This document shows positions 40,169 to 53,146 of a stretch of 64,000 nucleotides of DNA, in pieces. The notes under the pieces are model-generated. The model saw nothing but the letters and a program-made list of their open reading frames with translations. It ran no database searches and was not told the origin of the DNA. The stretch is from Paragorgia papillata. Its lineage: Eukaryota > Cnidaria > Anthozoa > Scleralcyonacea > Coralliidae. A program made the translations under genes and the position numbers. The stretch spans positions 7,467,001 through 7,531,000 of the forward strand of contig JAWNZC010000087.1 of the NCBI GenBank assembly GCA_035771165.1, given 5' to 3'. The number at the start of each line of letters is the position of its first letter. The first letter of the stretch is position 1.

Positions 40169-40371
40169 TTTTCTAAATTTAGCTATCAAGACCTTTTCAT
40201 GTATGTCATTGCTATGCAAGACAAAACAATTATGACTTTGGTAGCTAAATACTGTTTTAATGTTTTAAGAAGTTTTGAAAGTTTATAGTTGAGCACGTAC
40301 TCTAGTTTATATGTTATATGTATGTATCTTATATACCAAATCTGGTATTTATGTTGTTTGAATAAATATAA
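40169..40371 (+). other. LINE 3' untranslated region and tail
   Basis: About 200 nt of A/T-rich non-coding sequence between the ORF2 stop and the returning satellite. It ends TTTGAATAAATATAA just before the duplicated ATATTAAA. It has no long poly-A; a short irregular A/T tail fits CR1/L2-group elements better than L1. No other structure was seen. Confidence 0.6.
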
Positions 40372-43300
40372 ATATTAAAAAATATAAATAAATTACTTTG
40401 TTTACAGTTTAACATTCGTTTCGTACAATGTCCTACGCAGCATTTAACAAGGAATCTAATGCCGTTTACAGAATCTCCGTTTACCGTGCAGAAAAGATTT
40501 TGTTGGCAAATCAAGGTGTCATTTGATCTGAGTCAGCAAGCGCGCGCTAAGTGACGATCATATTAAAAAATATAAATAATTTACTTTGTTTACAGTTTAA
40601 CATTCGTTTCGTAGATTGTTCTATGCAGAATTTAACAAGGAATCTAACCCGTTTACAGAATCTCCGTCTACCGTGCAGAAAATATTTTATTGGCAAATCA
40701 AGGTGTCATTTGATCTGAGTCAGCAAGCAAGCGGTAAGTGACGATCATATTAAAAAATATAAATAAATTACTTTATTTACAGTTTTACATTCGTTTCGTA
40801 CACCGCCCTATGCAGAATTTAACAAGGAATCTAATGCCGTTTACAGAATCTCCGTCTACCGTGCAGAAAATATTTTATTGGCAAATCAAGGTGTCATTTG
40901 ATCTGAGTCAGCAAGCGCGCGCTAAGTGACGATCATATTAAAAAATATAAATAAATTACTTTATTTACAGTTTTACATTCGTTTCGTACACCGCCCTATG
41001 CAGAATTTAACAAGGAATCTAATGCCGTTTACAGAATCTCCGTCTACCGTGCAGAAAATATTTTATTGGCAAATCAAGGTGTCATTTGATCTGAGTCAGC
41101 AAGCGCGCGCTAAGTGACGATCATAATAAAAAATATAAATAAATTACTTTATTTACAGTTTTGCATTCGTTTCGTACACTGCCCTATGCAGAATTTAACA
41201 AGGAATCTAATGCCGTTTACAGAATCTCCGTCTACCGTGCAGAAAATATTTTGTTGGCAAATCAACGTGTCATTTAATCTGAGTCAGGAAGCGCGCGCTA
41301 AGTGACGATCATATTAAAAAATATAAATAAATTACTTTGTTTACAGTTTAACATTCGTTTCGTACACTACCCTATGCAGAATTTAACAAGGAATCTAATG
41401 CCGTTTACAGAATCTCCATCTACCGTGCAGAAAATATTTTGTCGGCAAATCAAAGTGTCATTTGATCTGAGTCAGGAAGCGCGCGCTAAGTGACGATCAT
41501 ATTAAAAAATATAAATAAATTACTTTGTTTACAGTTTTACATTCGTTTCGTACTCGGTCCTATGCAGAATTTAACAAGGAATCTAATGCCGTTTACAGAA
41601 TCTCCGTCTACCGTGCAGAAAATATTTTGTTGGCAAATCAACGTGTCATTTGATCTGAGTCAGGAAGCGCGCGCTAAGTGACGATCATATTAAAAAATAT
41701 AAATAAATTACTTTGTTTACAGTTTTACATTCGTTTCGTACTCGGTCCTATGCAGAATTTAACAAGGAATCTAATGCCGTTTACAGAATCTCCGTCTACC
41801 GTGCAGAAAATATTTTATTGGCAAATCAAGGTGTCATTTGATCTGAGTCAGCAAGCGCGCGCTAAGTGACGATCACATTTAAAAATATAAATAAATTACT
41901 TTATTTACAGTTTTACATTCGTTTCGTACACTGCTCTATGCAGAATTTAACAAGGAATCTAATGCCGTTTACAGAATCTCCGTCTACCGTGCAGAAAATA
42001 TTTTGTTGGCAAATCAACGTGTCATTTGATCTGAGTCAGGAAGCGTGCGCTAAGTGACGATCATATTAAAAAATATAAATAAATTACTTTATTTACAGTT
42101 TTACATTCGTTTCGTACTCGGTCCTATGCAGAATTTAACAAGGAATCTAATCCCGTTTACAGAATCTCCGTCTACCGTGCAGAAAATATTTTATTGGCAA
42201 ATCAAGGTGTCATTTGATCTGAGTCAGGAAGCGCGCGCTAAGTGACGATCATATTAAAAAATATAAATAAATTACTTTATTTACAGTTTTACATTCGTTT
42301 CGTACACTGCCCTATGCAGAATTTAACAAGGAATCTAATGCCCTTTACAGAATCTCCGTCTACCGTGCAGAAAATATTTTGTTGGCAAATCAACGTGTCA
42401 TTTGATCTGAGTCAGGAAGCGCGCGCTAAGTGACGATCATATTAAAAAATATAAATAAATTACTTTATTTACAGTTTAACATTCGTTTCGTACTCTGTCC
42501 TATGCAGAATTTAACAAGGAATCTAATCCCGTTTACAGAATCTCCGTCTACCGTGCAGAAAATATTTTATTGGCAAATCAAGGTGTCATTTGATCTGAGT
42601 CAGCAAGCGCGCGCTAAGTGACGATCATATTAAAAAATATAAATAAATTACTTTATTTACAGTTTAACATTCGTTTCGTACTCTGCTCTATGCAGAATTT
42701 AACAAGGAATCTAATCCGTTTACAGAATCTCCGTCTACCGTGCAGAAAATATTTTATTGGCAAATCAAGGTGTCATTTGATCTGAGTCAGCAAGCGCGCG
42801 CTAAGTGACGATCATATTAAAAAATATAAATAAATTACTTTGTTTACAGTTTAACATTCGTTTCGTACACTGTCCTATGCAGAATTTAACGAGGAATCTA
42901 ATTCCGTTTACAGAATCTCCGTCTACCGTGCAGAAAATATTTTGTTGGCAAATCAACGTGTCATTTGATCTGAGTCAGGAAGCGTGCGCTAAGTGACGAT
43001 CATATTAAAAAATATAAATAAATTACTTTATTTACAGTTTTACATTCGTTTCGTACACCGCTCTATGCAGAATTTAACAAGGAATCTAATGCCGTTTACA
43101 GAATCTCCGTCTACCGTGCAGAAAATATTTTGTTGGCAAATCAACGTGTCATTTGATCTGAGTCAGGAAGCGCGCGCTAAGTGACGATCATATTAAAAAA
43201 TATAAATAAATTACTTTGTTTACAGTTTAACATTCGTTTCGTACACTGTCCTATGCAGAATTTAACAAGGAATCTAATCCCGTTTACAGAATCTCCGTCT

Positions 43301-46300
43301 ACCGTGCAGAAAATATTTTTTTGGCAAATCAAGGTGTCATTTGATCTGAGTCAGCAAGCGCGCGCTAAGTGACGATCATATTAAAAAATATAAATAAATT
43401 ACTTTGTTTACAGTTTTACATTCGTTTCGTACTCTGTCCTATGCAGAATTTAACAAGGAATCTAATCCCGTTTACAGAATCTCCGTCTACCGTGCAGAAA
43501 ATATTTTATTGGCAAATCAAGGTGTCATTTGATCTGAGTCAGCAAGCGCGCGCTAAGTGACGATCATATTAAAAAATATAAATAAATTACTTTATTTACA
43601 GTTTTACATTCGTTTCGTATACTGCCCTATGCAGAATTTAAAAAGGAATCTAATCCCGTTTACAGAATCTCCGTCTACCGTGCAGAAAATATTTTGTTGG
43701 CAAATCAACGTGTCATTTGATCTGAGTCAGGAAGCGCGCGCTAAGTGACGATCATATCAAAAAATATAAATAAATTACTTTGTTTACAGTTTAACATTCG
43801 TTTCGTACACTGTCCTATGCAGAATTTAACAAGGAATCTAATCCCGTTTACAGAATCTCCGTCTACCGTGCAGAAAATATTTTATTGGCAAATCAAGGTG
43901 TCATTTGATCTGAGTCAGCAAGCGCGCGCTAAGTGACGATCATAATAAAAAATATAAATAAATTACTTTATTTACAGTTTTACATTCGTTTCGTACACTG
44001 CCCTATGCAGAATTTAACAAGGAATCTAATGCCGTTTACAGAATCTCTATCTACCGTGCAGTAAATATTTTGTCGGCAAATCAAAGTGTCATTTGATCTG
44101 AGTCAGGAAGCGCGCGCTAAGTGACGATCATATTTAAAAATATAAATAAATTACTTTGTTTACAGTTTAACATTCGTTTCGTACTCTGTCCTATGCAGAA
44201 TTTAACAAGGAATCTAATCCCGTTTACAGAATCTCCGTCTACCGTGCAGAAAATATTTTATTGGCAAATCAAGGTGTCATTTGATCTGAGTCAGCAAGCG
44301 CGCGCTAAGTGACGATCATATTAAAAAATATAAATAAATTACTTTGTTTACAGTTTAACATTCGTTTCGTACTCTGTCCTATGCAGAATTTAACAAGGAA
44401 TCTAATCCCGTTTACAGAATCTCCGTCTACCGTGCACAAAATATTTTATTGGCAAATCAAGGTGTCATTTGATCTGAGTCAGCAAGCGCGCGCTAAGTGA
44501 CGATCATATTAAAAAATATAAATAAATTACTTTATTTACAGTTTTACATTCGTTTCGTACACTGCCCTATGCAGAATTTAACAAGGAATCTAATCCCGTT
44601 TACACAATCTCCGTCTACCGTGCAGAAAATATTTTGTTGGCAAATCAACGTGTCATTTGATCTGAGTCAGGAAGCGCGCGCTAAGTGACGATCATATTAA
44701 AAAATATAAATAAATTACTTTGTTTACAGTTTAACATTCGTTTCGTACACTGTCCTATGCAGAATTTAACAAGGAATCTAATACCGTTTACAGAATCTCC
44801 GTCTACCGTGCAGAAAATATTTTATTGGCAAATCAAGGTGTCATTTGATCTGAGTCAGCAAGCGCGCGCTAAGTGACGATCATAATAAAAAATATAAATA
44901 AATTACTTTATTTACAGTTTTACATTCGTTTCGTACACTGCCCCATGCAGAATTTAACAAGGAATCTAATGCCGTTTACAGAATCTCCGTCTACGGTGCA
45001 GAAAATATTTTGTTGGCAAATCAACGTGTCATTTGATCTGAGTCAGGAAGCGCGCGCTAAGTGACGATCATATTAAAAAATATAAATAAATTACTTTATT
45101 TACAGTTTAACATTCGTTTCGTACACAGTCCTATGCAGAATTTAACAAGGAATCTAATCCCGTTTACAGAATCTCCGTCTACCGTGCAGAAAATATTTTA
45201 TTGGCAAATCAAGGTGTCATTTGATCTGAGTCAGCAAGCGCGCGCTAAGTGACGATCATATTAAAAAATATAAATAAATTACTTTCTTTACAGTTTTACA
45301 TTCGTTTCGTACACTGCCCTATGCAGAATTTAACAAGGAATTTAATGCCGTTTACAGAATCTCCATCTACCGAGCAGAAAATATTTTGTCGGCAAATCAA
45401 AGTGTCATTTGATCTGAGTCAGGAAGCGCGCGCTAAGTGACGATCATATTTAAAAATATAAATAAATTACTTTGTTTACAGTTTAACATTCGTTTCGTAC
45501 ACTGTCCTATGCAGAATTTAACAAGGAATCTAATCCCGTTTACAGAATCTCCGTCTACCGTGCAGAAAATATTTTATTGGCAAATCAAGGTGTCATTTGA
45601 TCTGAGTCAGCAAGCGCGCGCTAAGTGACGATCATAATAAAAAATATAAATAAATTACTTTATTTACAGTTTTACATTCGTTTCGTACACTGCCCTATGC
45701 AGAATTTAACAAGGAATCTAATGCCGTTTACAGAATCTCCGTCTACCGTGCAGAAAATATTTTGTTGGCAAATCAACGTGTCATTTGATCTGAGTCAGGA
45801 AGCGCGCGCTAAGTGACGATCATATTAAAAAATATAAATAAATTACTTTATTTACAGTTTAACATTCGTTTCGTACACTGTCCTATGCAGAATTTAACAA
45901 GGAATCTAATCCCGTTTACAGAATCTCCGTCTACCGTGCAGAAAATATTTTATTGGCAAATCAAGGTGTCATTTGATCTGAGTCAGCAAGCGCGCGCTAA
46001 GTGACGATCATATTAAAAAATATAAATAAATTACTTTCTTTACAGTTTTACATTCGTTTCGTACACTGCCCTATGCAGAATTTAACAAGGAATCTAATGC
46101 CGTTTACAGAATCTCCATCTACCGTGCAGAAAATATTTTGTCGGCAAATCAAAGTGTCATTTGATCTGAGTCAGGAAGCGCGCGCTAAGTGACGATCATA
46201 TTAAAAAATATAAATAAATTACTTTGTTTACAGTTTAACATTCGTTTCGTACCCTGTCCTATGCAGAATTTAACAAGGAATCTAATCCCGTTTACAGAAT

Positions 46301-49300
46301 CTCCGTCTACCGTGCAGAAAATATTTAATTGGCAAATCAAGGTGTCATTTGATCTGAGTCAGCAAGCGCGCGCTAAGTGACGATCATATTAAAAAATATA
46401 AATAAATTACTTTGTTTACAGTTTAACATTCGTTTCGTACTCTGTCCTATGCAGAATTTAACAAGGAATCTAATCCCGTTTACAGAATCTCCGTCTACAG
46501 TGCAGAAAATATTTTATTGGCAAATTAAGGTGTCATTTGATCTGAGTCAGCAAGCGGGCGCTAAGTGACGATCATATTAAAAAATATAAATAAATTACTT
46601 TATTTACAGTTTTACATTCGTTTCGTACATTGCCCTATGCAGAATTTAACAAGGAATCTAATGCCGTTTACAGAATCTCCGTCTACCGTGCAGAAAATAT
46701 TTTGTTGGCAAATCAACGTGTCATTTGATCTGAGTCAGGAAGCGCGCGCTAAGTGACGATCATATTAAAAAATATAAATAAATTACTTTATTTACAGTTT
46801 AACATTCGTTTCGTACACTGTCCTATGCTGAATTTAACAAGGAATCTAATCCCGTTTACAGAATCTCCGTCTACCGTGCAGAAAATATTTTATTGGCAAA
46901 TCAAGGTGTCATTTGATCTGAGTCAGCAAGCGCGCGCTAAGTGACGATCATAATAAAAAATATAAATAAATTACTTTATTTACAGTTTTACATTCGTTTC
47001 GTACACTGCCCTATGCAGAATTTAACAAGGAATCTAATGCCGTTTACAGAATCTCCGTCTACGGTGCAGAAAATATTTTGTTGGCAAATCAACGTGTCAT
47101 TTGATCTGAGTCAGGAAGCGCGCGCTAAGTGACGATCATATTTAAAAATATAAATAAATTACTTTGTTTACAGTTTAACATTCGTTTCGTACACTGTCCT
47201 ATGCAGAATTTAACAAGGAATCTAATCCCGTTTACAGAATCTCCGTCTACCGTGCAGAAAATATTTTGTTGGCAAATCAACGTGTCATTTGATCTGAGTC
47301 AGGAAGCGCGCGCTAAGTGACGATCATATTAAAAAATATAAATAAATTACTTTATTTACAGTTTAACATTCGTTTCGTACACTGTCCTATGCAGAATTTA
47401 ACAAGGAATCTAATGCCGTTTACAGAATCTCCGTCTACCGTGCAGAAAATATTTTATTGGCAAATCAAGGTGTCATTTGATCTGAGTCAGCAAGCGCGCG
47501 CTAAGTGACGATCATATTAAAAAATATAAATAAATTACTTTATTTACAGTTTTACATTCGTTTCGTACACTGCCCTATGCAGAATTTAACAAGGAATCTA
47601 ATGCCGTTTACAGAATCTCCGTCTACCGTGCAGAAAATATTTTGTCGGCAAATCAATGTGTCATTTGATCTGAGTCAGGAAGCGCGCGCTAAGTGACGAT
47701 CATATTAAAAAATATAAATAAATTACTTTGTTTACAGTTTAACATTCGTTTCGTACACTGTCCTATGCAGAATTTAACAAGGAATCTAATGCCGTTTACA
47801 GAATCTCCGTCTACCGTGCAGAAAATATTTTGTTGGCAAATCAAGGTGTCATTTGATCTGAGTCAGCAAGCGCGCGCTAAGTGACGATCATATTAAAAAA
47901 TATAAATAAATTACTTTGTTTACAGTTTAACATTCGTTTCGTACACTGTCCTATGCAGAATTTAACAAGGAATCTAATGCCGTTTACAGAATCTCCGTCT
48001 ACGGTGCAGAAAATATTTTGTTGGCAAATCAACGTGTCATTTGATCTGAGTCAGGAAGCGCGCGCTAAGTGACGATCATATTAAAAAATATAAATAAATA
48101 ACTTTGTTTACAGTTTAACATTCGTTTCGTACACTGTCCTATGCAGAATTTAACAAGGAATCTAATGCCGTTTACAGAATCTCCGTCTACCGTGCAGAAA
48201 ATATTTTGTTGGCAAATCAACGTGTCATTTGATCTGAGTCAGGAAGCGCGCGCTAAGTGACGATCATATTAAAAAATATAAATAAATTACTTTGTTTACA
48301 GTTTAACATTCGTTTCGTACACTGTCCTATGCAGAATTTAACAAGGAATCTAATGCCGTTTACAGAATCTCCGTCTACCGTGCAGAAAATATTTTGTTGG
48401 CAAATCAAGGTGTCATTTGATCTGAGTCAGCAAGCGCGCGCTAAGTGACGATCATATTAAAAAATATAAATAAATTACTTTGTTTACAGTTTAACATTCG
48501 TTTCGTACACTGTCCTATGCAGAATTTAACGAGGAATCTAATGCCGTTTACAGAATCTCCGTCTACCGTGCAGAAAATATTTTGTCGGCAAATCAATGTG
48601 TCATTTGATCTGAGTCAGGAAGCGCGCGCTAAGTGACGATCATATTAAAAAATATAAATAAATTACTTTGTTTACAGTTTAACATTCGTTTCGTACACTG
48701 TCCTATGCAGAATTTAACAAGGAATCTAATGCCGTTTACAGAATCTCCGTCTACCGTGCAGAAAATATTTTGTTGGCAAATCAAGGTGTCATTTGATCTG
48801 AGTCAGCAAGCGCGCGCTAAGTGACGATCATATTAAAAAATATAAATAAATTACTTTGTTTACAGTTTAACATTCGTTTCGTACACTGTCCTATGCAGAA
48901 TTTAACAAGGAATCTAATGCCGTTTACAGAATCTCCGTCTACCGTGCAGAAAATATTTTGTTGGCAAATCAACGTGTCATTTGATCTGAGTCAGGAAGCG
49001 CGCGCTAAGTGACGATCATATTAAAAAATATAAATAAATTACTTTATTTACAGTTTAACATTCGTTTCGTACACTGTCCTATGCAGAATTTAACAAGGAA
49101 TCTAATGCCGTTTACAGAATCTCCGTCTACCGTGCAGAAAATATTTTGTTGGCAAATCAAGGTGTCATTTGATCTGAGTCAGCAAGCGCGCGCTAAGTGA
49201 CGATCATATTAAAAAATATAAATAAATTACTTTGTTTACAGTTTAACATTCGTTTCGTACACTGTCCTATGCAGAATTTAACGAGGAATCTAATGCCGTT

Positions 49301-52300
49301 TACAGAATCTCCGTCTACCGTGCAGAAAATATTTTGTCGGCAAATCAATGTGTCATTTGATCTGAGTCAGGAAGCGCGCGCTAAGTGACGATCATATTAA
49401 AAAATATAAATAAATTACTTTGTTTACAGTTTAACATTCGTTTCGTACACTGTCCTATGCAGAATTTAACAAGGAATCTAATGCCGTTTACAGAATCTCC
49501 GTCTACCGTGCAGAAAATATTTTGTTGGCAAATCAAGGTGTCATTTGATCTGAGTCAGCAAGCGCGCGCTAAGTGACGATCATATTAAAAAATATAAATA
49601 AATTACTTTGTTTACAGTTTAACATTCGTTTCGTACACTGTCCTATGCAGAATTTAACAAGGAATCTAATGCCGTTTACAGAATCTCCGTCTACCGTGCA
49701 GAAAATATTTTGTTGGCAAATCAACGTGTCATTTGATCTGAGTCAGGAAGCGCGCGCTAAGTGACGATCATATTAAAAAATATAAATAAATTACTTTGTT
49801 TACAGTTTAACATTCGTTTCGTACACTGTCCTATGCAGAATTTAACAAGGAATCTAATGCCGTTTACAGAATCTCCGTCTACCGTGCAGAAAATATTTTG
49901 TTGGCAAATCAACGTGTCATTTGATCTGAGTCAGGAAGCGCGCGCTAAGTGACGATCATATTAAAAAATATAAATAAATTACTTTGTTTACAGTTTAACA
50001 TTCGTTTCGTACACTGTCCTATGCAGAATTTAACAAGGAATCTAATGCCGTTTACAGAATCTCCGTCTACCGTGCAGAAAATATTTTGTTGGCAAATCAA
50101 GGTGTCATTTGATCTGAGTCAGCAAGCGCGCGCTAAGTGACGATCATATTAAAAAATATAAATAAATTACTTTGTTTACAGTTTAACATTCGTTTCGTAC
50201 ACTGTCCTATGCAGAATTTAACGAGGAATCTAATGCCGTTTACAGAATCTCCGTCTACCGTGCAGAAAATATTTTGTCGGCAAATCAATGTGTCATTTGA
50301 TCTGAGTCAGGAAGCGCGCGCTAAGTGACGATCATATTAAAAAATATAAATAAATTACTTTGTTTACAGTTTAACATTCGTTTCGTACACTGTCCTATGC
50401 AGAATTTAACAAGGAATCTAATGCCGTTTACAGAATCTCCGTCTACCGTGCAGAAAATATTTTGTTGGCAAATCAAGGTGTCATTTGATCTGAGTCAGCA
50501 AGCGCGCGCTAAGTGACGATCATATTAAAAAATATAAATAAATTACTTTGTTTACAGTTTAACATTCGTTTCGTACACTGTCCTATGCAGAATTTAACAA
50601 GGAATCTAATGCCGTTTACAGAATCTCCGTCTACCGTGCAGAAAATATTTTGTTGGCAAATCAACGTGTCATTTGATCTGAGTCAGGAAGCGCGCGCTAA
50701 GTGACGATCATATTAAAAAATATAAATAAATTACTTTGTTTACAGTTTAACATTCGTTTCGTACACTGTCCTATGCAGAATTTAACAAGGAATCTAATGC
50801 CGTTTACGGAATCTCCGTCTACCGTGCAGAAAATATTTTATTGGCAAATCAACGTGTCATTTGATCTGAGTCAGGAAGCGCGCGCTAAGTGACGATCATA
50901 TTAAAAAATATAAATAAATTACTTTGTTTACAGTATAACATTCGTTTCGTACACTGTCGTATGCAGAATTTAACAAGGAATCTAATCCCGTTTACAGAAT
51001 CTCCGTCTACCGTGCAGAAAATATTTTATTGGCAAATCAAGGTGTCATTTGATCTGAGTCAGCAAGCGCGCGCTAAGTGACGATCATATTAAAAAATATA
51101 AATAAATTACTTTGTTTACAGTTTAACATTCGTTTCGTACACTGTCCTATGCAGAATTTAACAAGGAATCTAATCCCATTTACAGAATCTCCGTTTACCG
51201 TTCAGAAAATATTTTATTGGCAAATCAAGGTGTCATTTGATCTGAGTCAGCAAGCAAGCGCTAAGTGACGATCATATTAAAAAATATAAATAAATTACTT
51301 TATTTACAGTTTTACATTCGTTTCGTACACTGTCCTATGCAGAATTTAACAAGGAATCTAATCCCGTTTACAGAATCTCCGTCTACCGTGCAGAAAATAT
51401 TTTGTCGGCAAATCAAAGTGTCATTTGATCTGAGTCAGGAAGCGCGCGCTAAGTGACGATCATATTAAAAAATATAAATAAATTACTTTGTTTACAGTTT
51501 AACATTCGTTTCGTACACTGTCCTATGGAGAATTTAACAAGGAATCTAATGCCGTTTACAGAATCTCCGTCTACCGTGCAGAAAATATTTTGTTGGCAAA
51601 TCAACGTGTCATTTGATCTGAGTCAGGAAGCGCGCGCTAAGTGACGATCATATTAAAAAATATAAATAAATTACTTTGTTTACAGTATAACATTCGTTTC
51701 GTACACTGTCGTATGCAGAATTTAACAAGGAATCTAATCCCGTTTACAGAATCTCCGTCTACCGTGCAGAAAATATTTTATTGGCAAATCAAGGTGTCAT
51801 TTGATCTGAGTCAGCAAGCGCGCGCTAAGTGACGATCATATTAAAAAATATAAATAAATTACTTTATTTACAGTTTTACATTCGTTTCGTACACTGTCCT
51901 ATGCAGAATTTAACAAGGAATCTAATCCCGTTTACAGAATCTCCGTTTACCGTGCAGAAAATATTTTATTGGCAAATCAAGGTGTCATTTGATCTGAGTC
52001 AGCAAGCAAGCGCTAAGTGACGATCATATTAAAAAATATAAATAAATTACTTTATTTACAGTTTTACATTCGTTTCGTACACTGTCCTATGCAGAATTTA
52101 ACAAGGAATCTAATCCCGTTTACAGAATCTCCGTTTACCGTGCAGAAAATATTTTATTGGCAAATCAAGGTGTCATTTGATCTGAGTCAGCAAGCAAGCG
52201 CTAAGTGACGATCATATTAAAAAATATAAATAAATTACTTTATTTACAGTTTTACATTCGTTTCGTACACTGTCCTATGCAGAATTTAACAAGGAATCTA

Positions 52301-52929
52301 ATCCCGTTTACAGAATCTCCGTCTACCGTGCAGAAAATATTTTGTCGGCAAATCAAAGTGTCATTTGATCTGAGTCAGGAAGCGCGCGCTAAGTGACGAT
52401 CATATTAAAAAATATAAATAAATTACTTTGTTTACAGTTTAACATTCGTTTCGTACACTGTCCTATGCAGAATTTAACAAGGAATCTAATGCCGTTTACA
52501 GAATCTCCGTCTACCGTGCAGAAAATATTTTGTCGGCAAATCAAAGTGTCATTTGATCTGAGTCAGGAAGCGCGCGCTAAGTGACGATCATATTAAAAAA
52601 TATAAATAAATTACTTTGTTTACAGTTTAACATTCGTTTCGTACACTGTCCTATGCAGAATTTAACAAGGAATCTAATGCCGTTTACAGAATCTCCGTCT
52701 ACAGTGCAGAAAATATTTTGTTGGCAAATCAACGTGTCATTTGATCTGAGTCAGGAAGCGCGCGCTAAGTGACGATCATATTAAAAAATATAAATAAATT
52801 ACTTTGTTTACAGTTTAACATTCGTTTCGTACACTGTCCTATGCAGAATTTAACAAGGAATCTAATCCCGTTTACAGAATCTCCGTTTACCGTGCAGAAA
52901 ATATTTTATTGGCAAATCAAGGTGTCATT
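40372..52929 (+). repeat. 188-bp satellite array, right block (about 67 units)
   Basis: This is the same satellite, same strand and same unit phase as the block before the LINE. It shows the array was continuous before that insertion. The first two units repeat the variant pair seen near 28418-28790, including a one-base deletion (CTAACCCG for CTAATCCCG) and the variant end GGTAAGTGACG. The rest is more homogeneous than the left block: the TGTGGAATTTAACAACG and CGCAGCATTTAAC variants that dominate 1-18 kb are almost absent. The array stops inside a unit at GTCATT, directly followed by the AG terminus of the Polinton. Confidence 0.97.
47693..50704 (+). repeat. Satellite zone with alternating units (376-bp dimer and 752-bp tetramer)
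   Basis: Units alternate between a form with AATCAAGGTGTC...GAGTCAGCAAGC and a form with AATCAACGTGTC or AATCAATGTGTC...GAGTCAGGAAGC. The two diagnostic sites change together. Every second GGAAGC unit also carries TTTTGTCGG and AACGAGG, which gives a four-unit period of 752 bp: units at 48257, 48445, 48633 and 48821 repeat at 49009, 49197, 49385 and 49573. One unit is inserted at 49761, and the pattern resumes at 49949. Confidence 0.8.
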
Positions 52930-52969
52930 AGTAGTGTAAAAAGGCGGGTTCTGGAGATTTTTTTAAATC

Positions 52970-52981
52970 CAAGATGGCGGC
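52970..52981 (+). promoter_or_regulatory. YY1-type site near the Polinton terminus
   Basis: CAAGATGGCGGC, an exact match to the classical YY1 consensus (AAGATGGCGGC), lies 41 bp inside the element end. YY1-type sites can act as initiators and set the transcription start of human L1. Here the site could start transcription from the terminal repeat. The match is direct; the function is inference. Confidence 0.45.
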
Positions 52982-53069
52982 CATTAAATCCAGGGGGTGT
53001 TGGCCAAGCAAGGCCTTCCTCGCTTGGCAAATTCCTGGCAAAATATTTTTAAACCAGGGGGGCGCCGCA

Positions 53070-53093
53070 GGCAAAGGCAAAGGCAAAGGCAAA
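53070..53093 (+). repeat. GGCAAA x4 microsatellite
   Basis: Four perfect tandem hexamers, followed by GGGG. It lies in the terminal region directly before the 12-bp minisatellite. Confidence 0.9.
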
Positions 53094-53098
53094 GGGGT

Positions 53099-53146
53099 CC
53101 GAAGATTTTTCCGAAGATTTTTCCGAAGATTTTTACGAAGATTTTT
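53099..53146 (+). repeat. 12-bp minisatellite CCGAAGATTTTT x4
   Basis: Four tandem 12-mers, the last starting with A instead of C. The same 12-bp word (CCGAAGAATTTT) in the same orientation makes up part of the tandem repeat inside the gene at 58246-58572. The two repeats probably share an origin. Confidence 0.9.

Larger units (their letters stand above)
34264..40371 (+). mobile_element. Decayed CR1/L2-like LINE inserted in the satellite
   Basis: A 6.1-kb non-LTR retrotransposon lies between two halves of the satellite. The left flank ends CATATTAAA and the right flank restarts ATATTAAAAAATAT, so ATATTAAA (34256-34263 and 40372-40379) is the likely target-site duplication; part of the A-run is ambiguous. 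The element has a 5' non-coding leader, ORF1 with an SGNH-esterase domain, ORF2 with APE-type endonuclease and reverse transcriptase, and a short A/T-rich 3' tail instead of a long poly-A. Esterase-type ORF1 proteins are known in CR1/L2-group LINEs. It looks full length but carries many frameshifts and stops, so it is an old, inactive copy. Confidence 0.93.

Noticed and set aside
34264..40371. Retrovirus or LTR element
   Set aside because: No LTRs, no protease or RNase H; APE endonuclease before the reverse transcriptase and a CCHC C-terminus identify a LINE.
1..52929. CENP-B box in the satellite
   Set aside because: The nearest word, ATTCGTTTCGTAC, fails the required A and CGGG positions of NTTCGNNNNANNCGGGN on both strands.
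1..52929. Hammerhead ribozyme or pol III boxes in the satellite unit
   Set aside because: No CTGATGA...GAAA core on either strand; GATCTGAGTC only loosely resembles a B box and there is no A box at proper spacing.
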